Below are positions 24,688 to 31,084 of a DNA stretch of 48,476 nt, piece after piece. Every line of letters begins with the position of its first letter. The stretch's first letter is position 1. The notes beneath the pieces were generated by a model. The model made no database searches. It saw only the letters and a program-made list of their open reading frames with translations, and was not told the DNA's origin. Source of the stretch: a virus; the IMG/VR virus record IMGVR_UViG_3300050016_000128, positions 1 to 48,476 of that record; one strand, 5' to 3'. Made by a program: the position numbers and the translations under genes.

Positions 24688-25214
24688 ACTGATGCAATCT
24701 CCTGTAGTACTTCCTCAGTCTCCACATCTACTACTACCTCTGGTGTCGTCTCATCCGAATCTCCTGCGGTGTACACTTCCACCTGAATCCCCATATCCGC
24801 CAGTACCCGCCCTTCATGAAACAACCACGCCCACTCCTGCATATCCTCGGACCATGGTATATCATCTATAGGGATAACCACCCCGATCGAATCAATCTTC
24901 CCGGTATTCTTTGCAATCTGTAAACACTTTTCCACCCCGCTCATGAACTCCCCAAACGTCATCGTAGCCGCCACCGGAAAGTTTATCACCCATCGCCCCG
25001 CCCAGTCATCCTCCTGACAGTAGTACACGAACGGTTGTCCAACAACCAGAACATGATTCTGAATCATCTCAAAATGTCTCCGGGTGTACCCCGATTCTAG
25101 CAGGCAGACGAGCTTTTCATGCAGGCTACCCTCCAGGATCTCTTCATCCGCCCTCGTAGGGCAGATCACCACGTCGCAGTCGGAATCGATGATGGATTGA
25201 TAACGGTAGATCAT
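24675..25214 (-). CDS. Divergent macro-domain-like protein
   Basis: A protein of 179 residues. The order of elements resembles macro domains of the DarG/TARG1 type: an N-terminal IIDSDCDVVICPTRADEE strand in place of the usual 'VNAAN', a central RWVINFPVAATMTFGEFMSG (compare 'IINFPTK-x-W-x-x-x-S'), IDSIGVVIPIDDIPWSEDMQ (compare 'SIAIPPLGCGxGGLxW') and a final strand IQVEVYTAG. The Gly-rich ADP-ribose loop is degraded, so binding or hydrolysis may be lost or changed. The C-terminal acidic tail is unusual. This is a fold guess from pattern. If correct, it may handle ADP-ribose on DNA or protein. Confidence 0.45.
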   Translation of the reverse strand: MIYRYQSIIDSDCDVVICPTRADEEILEGSLHEKLVCLLESGYTRRHFEMIQNHVLVVGQPFVYYCQEDDWAGRWVINFPVAATMTFGEFMSGVEKCLQIAKNTGKIDSIGVVIPIDDIPWSEDMQEWAWLFHEGRVLADMGIQVEVYTAGDSDETTPEVVVDVETEEVLQEIASVCRS

Positions 25215-25504
25215 TTGTCCTTCCTACACTCCTTACACATCCAATACCACCCGGAGGGTTCTCGGTTGTCCTTGTGGAAACATGAAACTTCCTTCACCTG
25301 TTGGCACTTTGGACATATCTTGTGCTGTTCAGCCGGATTCGCCCGGATCTCGTTCATTTCTACCGCAGCGAACTCCCGGATTAACGGACGTTCATAATCT
25401 TGGCAATCTTTCAACTTTGGCTGGAAAAATCTTGGCCGCCGGTTCCTGCGGAGCCTTCTTTGCCGTAACTCACGAGCAGCATTGGGTTTACGCGGTTTAG
25501 ACAT
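25211..25504 (-). CDS. Basic zinc-binding protein (97 aa)
   Basis: Arg/Lys-rich N-terminus (KPNAARELRQRRLRRNRRP) and a C-terminal zinc module ICPKCQQVKEVSCFHKDNRE followed by WMCKECRKDK (two C-x-x-C pairs). This module is common at the front of endonuclease VII-like and HNH proteins; here it stands alone. It is the first gene after the promoter-like region at 25.5-25.66 kb. It is probably a nucleic-acid-binding protein. Confidence 0.7.
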   Translation of the reverse strand: MSKPRKPNAARELRQRRLRRNRRPRFFQPKLKDCQDYERPLIREFAAVEMNEIRANPAEQHKICPKCQQVKEVSCFHKDNREPSGWYWMCKECRKDK

Positions 25505-25658
25505 TTTGTCGGTTGCTTTGATGACCCCTTATATACTCGCGGAAAAATGTGAAAATGTGAAAATGATTATCAACAACTTACAGTCTTTCCTCGCTTCTCT
25601 AAGCTCGAAATATATCTCTATATACTATAGATAGTAAAGTACTTATTTTACTTATATA
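25505..25658 (-). promoter_or_regulatory. A+T-rich intergenic region upstream of the replication block
   Basis: A 154-base gap, strongly A+T-rich, before the first gene of the leftward replication block. It holds the promoter-like element described at 25624-25643, a direct repeat of TTTTCACA (twice, 8 bases apart) and several TA-rich palindromic bits (CTATAG, AGTACT). It may be a promoter region or an origin of replication. The low melting stability is clear; the function is inferred. Confidence 0.5.
25624..25643 (-). promoter_or_regulatory. Promoter-like element AGTACTTTA-N5-TATAGT
   Basis: On the minus strand AGTACTTTA (25643-25635), five bases, then TATAGT (25629-25624). The same AGTACTTTA-N5-TATAAT arrangement occurs at 40592-40573, also facing leftwards before a gene block. 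No TTGACA-like -35 is seen at normal spacing, so an activator or phage sigma factor could be involved. Confidence 0.45.
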
Positions 25659-25826
25659 TTAGGCCTCATCAAAGAGACCGACAAACTTCCCAGTTACGCA
25701 ATCGCATGATTCGCCTACCCAAATCGCGCAGTCTGAGGCGTGGGGCCAAGGTTCTACATCCTTGGTATCCCGTAGAGACCCTGTAGGACGCACAGCGCGC
25801 CCCGTGGTGCAATCGGCGGCGCTCAT
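25659..25826 (-). CDS. Small Cys-containing phage protein (55 aa)
   Basis: Starts at an ATG overlapping the upstream stop (ATGA). The C-terminal half, PWPHASDCAIWVGESCDCVT, matches the pattern H-A-x-x-C-A-x-x-x-x-x-x-C-D-C of a widespread family of tiny phage proteins thought to bind a metal. It ends just before the A+T-rich regulatory region. The family's function is unknown. Confidence 0.65.
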   Translation of the reverse strand: MSAADCTTGRAVRPTGSLRDTKDVEPWPHASDCAIWVGESCDCVTGKFVGLFDEA

Positions 25827-26284
25827 TGGACTACTTCCACCCGACCGGGCATTTCGATCACCCTGCCGCTCGCGGGGGCGTCCCCTACCCAGGCTTTACA
25901 CCCTCCGACGTGGATTCGTCCCGGCTTATGCGACCACAACACCTCCGCATACTCGCGGTCTATCGGTTCGGTTCCACGGGTGGTAGCATTCCCACACTTC
26001 TCCTCTTTGGCAAAGTTGTAGATTTTACATCCGATACCACATTGGGTCGCTGCGGCTTTGATGTCCTGCGGAGCGAGCCGGGTGTTGTTGATTATAATAC
26101 CTTTACATAACTTACACACGACGATTTGGTCGGAGTAGTTGTTGTTGGAGTACCTCCGATAAAAACACCAATCCGATTCGATGTCGCGGAGGATTGCGTG
26201 GAACAGGAGGATTTTACGAGGATCTCCGTGTAGTTTTACCTGGATGTGGAAGCGGCCTGGTGCGGATTGGTATTGTGTGCTCAT
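25823..26284 (-). CDS. Hypothetical protein with Cys pairs (153 aa)
   Basis: No family is recognised. The N-terminal third looks like an alpha/beta domain (RFHIQVKLHGDPRKILLFHA). The middle has VVCKLCKGIIINN and CGIGCKIYNF, likely a zinc site, and a Cys in VGGCKAW. The start overlaps the upstream stop (ATGA). It may belong to the same leftward transcript as the amidotransferase. Confidence 0.6.
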   Translation of the reverse strand: MSTQYQSAPGRFHIQVKLHGDPRKILLFHAILRDIESDWCFYRRYSNNNYSDQIVVCKLCKGIIINNTRLAPQDIKAAATQCGIGCKIYNFAKEEKCGNATTRGTEPIDREYAEVLWSHKPGRIHVGGCKAWVGDAPASGRVIEMPGRVEVVQ

Positions 26285-26601
26285 GACTTTCCTTTCTGTA
26301 TCTCTTGCATAATCTGTTCCGGGGTACGGGTCTCGGGAGCCTCGTCCGGTTTCATCTTGATCGTGTTCCGAGCGGTGGATTCGATGGCGTCGGTGTGGAC
26401 TTTGGCGACTTTACTGTACACATCCGTAATCTCCGACAGCTCACGAGTGTTGATTCCTTGAAGATCTTCGTCCATCTGTTTCAATCTCTTCGCCGCCAGC
26501 TTCATAAGCATTGCACCGATTTTACTATTTTCCTTCGCACCTGCCTGTGCGACGATCGCTTGTCCTCGGAGGATGGTGGTAATTACCTCTTGGATCTTCA
26601 T
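26281..26601 (-). CDS. Hypothetical helical protein (106 aa)
   Basis: Almost entirely helical and charged (KIGAMLMKLAAKRLKQMDED, DVYSKVAKVHTDAIESTARN), probably coiled, with a Pro-containing tail. No family recognised. It is coupled to the amidotransferase gene by an ATGA overlap, so it may be part of the amide cassette's transcript. Confidence 0.6.
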   Translation of the reverse strand: MKIQEVITTILRGQAIVAQAGAKENSKIGAMLMKLAAKRLKQMDEDLQGINTRELSEITDVYSKVAKVHTDAIESTARNTIKMKPDEAPETRTPEQIMQEIQKGKS

Positions 26602-27548
26602 ACCCCCACCCCTACGAGTTCTTTGATAAACTTATCCATATGCTTCTGACAGACTAACGCACGACGCCGGTTCGGTTCGACCTTCTCTGTACAACTCGAC
26701 ACCCCACAGATGTTGTTTCCACGATCCGTAGCGTTCAATTGATCCAAAGTTGGGTATACTGGTCGATAAGAGCTTTGAGAACCTTGGGATGATCTATGAT
26801 GGCCTGTCTGCCAAAAGGAAGTAAAATCCGCCGAGCCACCTCCATAGCTGCGATTACCAAAAGGCATCTTTCCAATCTTCCAAAGACAATCCTGAGTCGG
26901 ATCTGTCTCATCCAGACGAATATCATACTCCATGTCTTCGTCTGTGGTGTAGAAAGTTCGTACAGCCCCACCTGCCATCGACGCCGCTTGCTCTACGATA
27001 CCTCGTGTGGAGCAGAATACGATCTCTCCGGATTCAAGAGCAGCAATGTTAAGATTATCTCCGTTGAACCGTGCAAGGTGTAATCGGGGTTCGGGATTCT
27101 CTGCGGTCATTTCGTACCATGCTAGGTTACCGTAGCCTTGTAGCTCCTGGGTGGGAGAGTTCCCTACGATTGCTTCGAAGATATGCGGGGAGTCGCATTC
27201 GTAGGTACGGTTGTATTTTTTGTTTAACGCATCATAGTTGAGGATAACACCATTGTGGATGCCGATGATTACTTTGGTATCCTTCGTTGTGATAAACGGA
27301 TGCTGGTTCTTGATGGAAACCGCTCCGGTGGATGCTGCACGGGTGTGGAAGATCCCCGTGGACCAGATAGACCACTTGGGTACGGATTCCGCCCAGGTTT
27401 TATGAATCGGCCCGAGATGTTTGATGATCTCTGCTCCATTCGTAGCTCCCCAGGAGTCGCGTCCACGACCCTCCATTTCCAGTGCTAGGAACGGAGCCAT
27501 ACGGCGGGTAGTGTCGGTGATTCGGGAAAATCCGAAGATGCCACACAT
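26598..27548 (-). CDS. Class II glutamine amidotransferase
   Basis: A protein of 316 residues beginning MCGIFGFSRI: Cys2 would be the N-terminal nucleophile after Met removal. Other GATase II marks are the RGRDSWGATN segment, IFHTRAASTGAVSIKNQHPF (oxyanion/glutamine site) and GIHNGVILNYDAL (H-N-G). It would release ammonia from glutamine. There is no attached synthetase domain, so ammonia must go to a partner. The last ~35 residues carry a likely zinc site (ICGVSSCTEK ... LVCQKHMDK). It lies four bases after an Amidoligase_2 gene and closes the amide-forming cassette, so it may feed that chemistry. A GAGAGGAAG ribosome site precedes it. Confidence 0.88.
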   Translation of the reverse strand: MCGIFGFSRITDTTRRMAPFLALEMEGRGRDSWGATNGAEIIKHLGPIHKTWAESVPKWSIWSTGIFHTRAASTGAVSIKNQHPFITTKDTKVIIGIHNGVILNYDALNKKYNRTYECDSPHIFEAIVGNSPTQELQGYGNLAWYEMTAENPEPRLHLARFNGDNLNIAALESGEIVFCSTRGIVEQAASMAGGAVRTFYTTDEDMEYDIRLDETDPTQDCLWKIGKMPFGNRSYGGGSADFTSFWQTGHHRSSQGSQSSYRPVYPTLDQLNATDRGNNICGVSSCTEKVEPNRRRALVCQKHMDKFIKELVGVGV

Positions 27549-27552
27549 GTTG

Positions 27553-28839
27553 TTATTCTTCCTCTCTTGTTGGGTTTGGTGTTATTACTGGGTTCCAGCG
27601 TAGTGTTGTGTTGGTTATCGTTCCTGTCCAACCACGTCGAGGCCTTGCTGTTATTGTATCGCCTGTTCTACCTTCCATAGGTCCCGCAGCCATTATCGGT
27701 TTCACCTGAGTACAGATCTTCTTCTGCACCCAGTCGGTAATCCATCGCGGCATGAACTCATCCGTGAACTTCAACAACGAAAACGATTCTCGCATCGTAC
27801 GCCGTTCCTGTATCCGCGTACAGGCTTGTACGAACCATCCGCACCACAACGGCCATGCGGTAAGATCTTCCAGATCCGTGGAAGCTTCTTTCATACGGAA
27901 CTCCAACGTCCCTCGGTACATCCATGCGTGGAGGTTCAACCCCACGTACCTCGACCATTCGTATCGGCCATTCTTACGGGTCTGCAACCACGTTGCTGCA
28001 TCCCGCGGACGCTGCCCTTCCATCGGTCCATAGAGCATGTTGATAATACCTTGCTTTAACTCGGAGGTATTTTTTGCATTATTCAACCACTCGATTGTAT
28101 CCCGAAGCGGAATCAACGCCTTGCGCTGCCGGGGATATTGCTGATCATACCGGGTACACCGTTCACACTTTACATGCTTCTTTGTCAACATCTGACAGTA
28201 GTGCGTAACCTCCGGAACATCCCGGCGATGTGGTAGAATAAGATGATCGTATATCTCGCCTTCCAACATCTCGTAGATACGAAGTATCTTTCGTAGGTCC
28301 CAATATGATAGATCCGAACTCCCTACGTGTACGTGATACGCACAGGTTTGGTTGACGGTCGCATCGGTACGATACAACTGCTCAGCCAACTCTGCCATCG
28401 CCCGTAGGAACTCATCTCCACGAAGTGGATGGATTACCATCTCCTGTCCGGAAGGTTGCACCGACCAATCGCGGACAGGTTCGTACTCCAGGTGATTAAA
28501 CGTTCCTTCGTTGCGTAATTTTCCCCAATCAGACAGCTCCAGTTCCAATCCGAGTGTACGTTGGAGAGTATTTATGTGATACGTATCCGGAACTCGTGGT
28601 AGTCGTAACGGGGTATACTGTGCCATGTGACGGCAGGCACAGCAGGACTTACAGGTACAACAGTGGGCGCAGTACCGGGATGGACGTTTTGGGACCTTCT
28701 TTTGACATTTATGACAGTGGGTGCACATGCATCCACAGCCGGAACATCGACGGCAGACGAGGCAATATGCTACACGTGGTTTTTCATGGTAGGCTCGTTG
28801 TTGTTTCGCACACCACGCACAGAAGATAGTAGGTTTCAT
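27553..28839 (-). CDS. Amidoligase_2-family COOH-NH2 ligase with Cys-rich N-terminus
   Basis: A protein of 428 residues starting in a TAATG overlap. The core fits the glutamine-synthetase/GCS-like Amidoligase_2 family: LGLELELSDWGKL (E-x-E, metal/ATP), DWSVQPSGQEMVIHPLRG, TCAYHVHVGSSDLSYWD and YRGTLEFRMKEASTD. Such enzymes join a carboxylate to an amine using ATP. Residues 1-75 contain about seventeen Cys in short C-x-C/C-x-x-C groups (CSGCGCMCTHCHKCQK), suggesting several zinc ions or an RNA/protein-binding module. It pairs with the following GATase II gene, the classic neighbourhood for this family. The substrate is unknown. Confidence 0.82.
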   Translation of the reverse strand: MKPTIFCAWCAKQQRAYHEKPRVAYCLVCRRCSGCGCMCTHCHKCQKKVPKRPSRYCAHCCTCKSCCACRHMAQYTPLRLPRVPDTYHINTLQRTLGLELELSDWGKLRNEGTFNHLEYEPVRDWSVQPSGQEMVIHPLRGDEFLRAMAELAEQLYRTDATVNQTCAYHVHVGSSDLSYWDLRKILRIYEMLEGEIYDHLILPHRRDVPEVTHYCQMLTKKHVKCERCTRYDQQYPRQRKALIPLRDTIEWLNNAKNTSELKQGIINMLYGPMEGQRPRDAATWLQTRKNGRYEWSRYVGLNLHAWMYRGTLEFRMKEASTDLEDLTAWPLWCGWFVQACTRIQERRTMRESFSLLKFTDEFMPRWITDWVQKKICTQVKPIMAAGPMEGRTGDTITARPRRGWTGTITNTTLRWNPVITPNPTREEE

Positions 28840-29522
28840 TATGCTTCCTTCCCCGTCCCGAGGTACCGTTGTAACCACGACGTGGATACTCGACGGTCCT
28901 GGGCTATAACCGCAAGCCATGGGGATAGTTGAGACAGAAATGGAACCATATCCTTCAAAGCTTCCTGGAGACGAGTAAACCGAGAATGGCAAATTGCATG
29001 CCTAACATTGTTGTACAACGCAGTGTTTTGTGTCATCGTGTAGGAAGTTATGTTCGCCCCAGATATTGCATTGAGAAATTGGTTAAACAGCGCCGGGTTA
29101 GGTTTTTGCCCAACCCGCCGTTCCGGATGTCGCCGATCGAGGGTCACAGCGAGGTTTTGAAGGGTTGTCCGAGGGAGCTGTTTAACCATCGAGGAGATAA
29201 ACTTCTTAGAGAATCCGAAGATGATCCCGTCATCCACGTAGAGTATAGCTATCTCTCGATTTGTATCGTAAAGGTGAGACATTACTGTTCCCTCTTGTGC
29301 AGATGTGGGATAATTTGACTGAACCGTAATCCACAAACATAGTTCAAGTTGTTTGAGGTACTCTCGAATAAGTTCAGAATTTAAAGCAGGCACCCCATCA
29401 TCCTCGGGATGATACAACTTTGTAAGCATGTAATCCGTCCATCCGAGGTAGTTAAGCACCGACGAGGCTTCGGCTTGGGAGACGTATAGGAATGTTACAG
29501 TTTTATCTACCAAGGATATCAT
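28839..29522 (-). CDS. Hypothetical protein in the amide cassette (227 aa)
   Basis: The ATG at 29522 sits in an ATGA overlap with the upstream gene, and the stop overlaps the amidoligase start, so it belongs to that operon. It is an alpha/beta protein with no recognised motif (KTVTFLYVSQAEASSVLNYL; REIAILYVDDGIIFGFSKKF). It could be a dedicated partner of the amidoligase or its substrate carrier. This is inference from coupling only. Confidence 0.65.
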   Translation of the reverse strand: MISLVDKTVTFLYVSQAEASSVLNYLGWTDYMLTKLYHPEDDGVPALNSELIREYLKQLELCLWITVQSNYPTSAQEGTVMSHLYDTNREIAILYVDDGIIFGFSKKFISSMVKQLPRTTLQNLAVTLDRRHPERRVGQKPNPALFNQFLNAISGANITSYTMTQNTALYNNVRHAICHSRFTRLQEALKDMVPFLSQLSPWLAVIAQDRRVSTSWLQRYLGTGKEA

Positions 29523-29875
29523 AACGCACCCCAACTGGTACTGTTAGAAAAATACCGCACTTGTTCTCCTATTCGAAGGGCAACTACACGAACAAGAGAT
29601 ACATCACAGTAAGAACATGCAACTACTCGACAACGAAGATTGTTGTTTTTCGTGGGGTATTTTTCTTTAAACCCTTCAGAGATCCGTACGGGATAAGTTA
29701 CCAATACTAACGTCCTCCGGCCACATTCCGGACATTGGTGTCTGTTTGACTCCACGCAAGCGGCAGCGATACGACCGAGGCTACGGGATACGGGGATGTA
29801 AGGACGAGGACGTACTATTGAAGCATTATCAGTTACTGCCACCTCGTCGTTAATAATTGTAATTGTAATTGTCAT
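29519..29875 (-). CDS. Zinc-ribbon protein (118 aa)
   Basis: The start is an ATG 3' of the 554-base gap. The N-terminus repeats Thr-Ile (MTITITII). HQCPECGRRTLVLVTYPV and LRCRVVACSYCDVSLVRV give two Cys pairs, a zinc ribbon. It is the first gene of the amidoligase/GATase sub-block and may regulate or assist it. Family not recognised. Confidence 0.65.
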   Translation of the reverse strand: MTITITIINDEVAVTDNASIVRPRPYIPVSRSLGRIAAACVESNRHQCPECGRRTLVLVTYPVRISEGFKEKYPTKNNNLRCRVVACSYCDVSLVRVVALRIGEQVRYFSNSTSWGAL

Positions 29876-30429
29876 ATCGTATTACCTATCCATCCTTCGT
29901 TGCTGAGGTTTCGTGTGGACGGAAAATACTTTCATCGCCGCAGCGACTACTTGATTTGGTTCCACTGATACACCTCTACCTCGTACGGTACTTTAGCTGA
30001 ACCGATGGCTCTCCAGGTCTCCCCGAGATAAGCCGGTCGCCCGACTATCTATCCACTCGGATCACAGTTGGCTGGTACTACTACCAAGCAGTTCTACCCC
30101 ATTCGTGAAAAGGTATTTCAACGAAGGATGGAAGATCGAAGGGACCTAGACGAGTTGAACGCCCATATCCAATTTGGTAATTGGATTCACCGGTATTGGT
30201 CCCATAAAATTGTAGGGCGAGGTCACCTCCCCGCCCCGTACCCTCGCTTACGCCCAGTGCCAAGTTTCTATGACCACACCAGGGCTATCTCGTCCAACGG
30301 CACCACTGTGGTTACTTTACAACGTAGCGGGTATTCGCCACTATCATTGCGTTCACCTACCCTATCGTGTGTACGTCGCGTCGGTTGCCCACGACGATCA
30401 TCCGCAGAGGTGATACCTGTTGGCCGATA
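29876..30429 (-). other. 554-base stretch without a convincing gene
   Basis: The only long gap in the minus block. Leftward frames are short and lack ribosome sites; a rightward open frame (30068-30439) starts at TTG against the direction of the operon and is not convincing. Visible structure: a 13-base inverted repeat CCATCCTTCGTTG (29890-29902) / CAACGAAGGATGG (30119-30131); an 8-bp, 4-base-loop hairpin at 30167-30186; and a fold at 30141-30203. It may hold a leader RNA or regulatory RNA for the downstream zinc-ribbon/amidoligase genes. Confidence 0.5.
30141..30203 (-). ncRNA. Possible structured RNA (three-way-junction-like)
   Basis: Read leftwards: GGGACC pairs with GGTCCC as a closing stem; inside are ATCCAATT/AATTGGAT with an ACCA loop and GGGCG/CGTCT (with two G-U pairs) with a 7-base loop TTCAACT that resembles a tRNA T-loop. 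A D-arm and a normal anticodon arm are missing, so this is not a standard tRNA. It could be chance. Confidence 0.3.
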
Positions 30430-30555
30430 CTATTCGTAAGGAGGTTGTCCATCGGCCTTGTGGCATTTGAGGATACGTGAGCCTTCCTGACGTGGTAGCA
30501 CGTTCAGGGCATCCACCGAGGGAGTAGTCGTTTCGTGTTTGTTAAATATTGACAT
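30430..30555 (-). CDS. 41-residue peptide inside the amide cassette, candidate precursor
   Basis: An ATG at 30555, overlapping the end of the GNAT gene by 14 bases, opens 41 codons ending in TAG at 30430. An AGGA lies about ten bases upstream. The sequence has a polar N-terminal half (MSIFNKHETTTPSVDALNVL) and a C-terminal PRQEGSRILKCHKADGQPPY with a single Cys and final Glu. Its position among ATP-grasp and amidoligase genes makes it a candidate substrate or tag peptide. It is also compatible with an ordinary small phage protein. Not recognised. Confidence 0.5.
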   Translation of the reverse strand: MSIFNKHETTTPSVDALNVLPRQEGSRILKCHKADGQPPYE

Positions 30556-31081
30556 TTGGATAACGTCCTACCCGATCGTATTCCTCCGATCGCAGCCGTA
30601 ACTCCCACATGGTAATAATCTCATTCGTGTTTGGGTTACGAAAGGTCCCCGTGGGTTTCCACCCGGAACGTTCGAGTAGTTTTATCCCTGCTACCTGAGA
30701 GGAAATCGTTGCAGCGATAAGAAGTCCTCCGAAGGTGTATTTTTCTGATAGGCTTCGCATCGCTTCACATACGATAGGGAATAAAAATCCTCCGAAGCCG
30801 TGGCGGGTATTTTCGTGCGCTACGGACGTATACCTCGGCGTTATAAATACCTCATGGACTATACTGATCCCACAACATCCAAGATACGTCCCATAAGGGA
30901 CTACAAAGGATACTGGGGCACCTTTGTAGATGAATTTAAACGTCAAATGAACACAGCTAGCTGCAGTATATATCGGATCTGGTATTCGATCCACCACTAC
31001 CCGCTCCATCCCCAACTTTTTCATCGCGGAGATGTTTTTCTTTGAGGATAATATTTTTGTTATTGTTTCTGTAATCGTCAT
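30542..31081 (-). CDS. GNAT-like acyltransferase
   Basis: A protein of 179 residues. A long central beta-sheet leads to IVHEVFITPRYTSVAHENTR, HGFGGFLFPIVCEAMRSLSE (the acetyl-CoA pyrophosphate loop region in the form R-H-G-F-G-G) and IAATISSQVAGIKLLERSGW (C-terminal 'A-x-K-L-x-x-x-x-G-W' helix). It would acylate an amine, and GNAT-fold enzymes also act as aminoacyl-transfer peptide ligases. Sitting three bases after the COOH-NH2 ligase, it probably modifies or extends that product. Confidence 0.72.
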   Translation of the reverse strand: MTITETITKILSSKKNISAMKKLGMERVVVDRIPDPIYTAASCVHLTFKFIYKGAPVSFVVPYGTYLGCCGISIVHEVFITPRYTSVAHENTRHGFGGFLFPIVCEAMRSLSEKYTFGGLLIAATISSQVAGIKLLERSGWKPTGTFRNPNTNEIITMWELRLRSEEYDRVGRYPNVNI

Positions 31082-31084
31082 AAC

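Noticed and set aside
26598-28839. 7-deazaguanine DNA-modification pathway (Gat-QueC type)
   Set aside because: The class II amidotransferase has no QueC partner, and no FolE, QueD, QueE or DpdA is visible; the amidoligase context explains it better.
30141-30203. tRNA gene
   Set aside because: Acceptor-like and T-loop-like parts exist, but the D-arm is missing and the middle hairpin has a 4-base loop in place of a 7-base anticodon loop.
30068-30439. Rightward open frame of 123 codons in the 29.9-30.4 kb gap
   Set aside because: Starts at TTG without a ribosome site, runs against the operon, overlaps the 41-residue peptide and shows no protein pattern.
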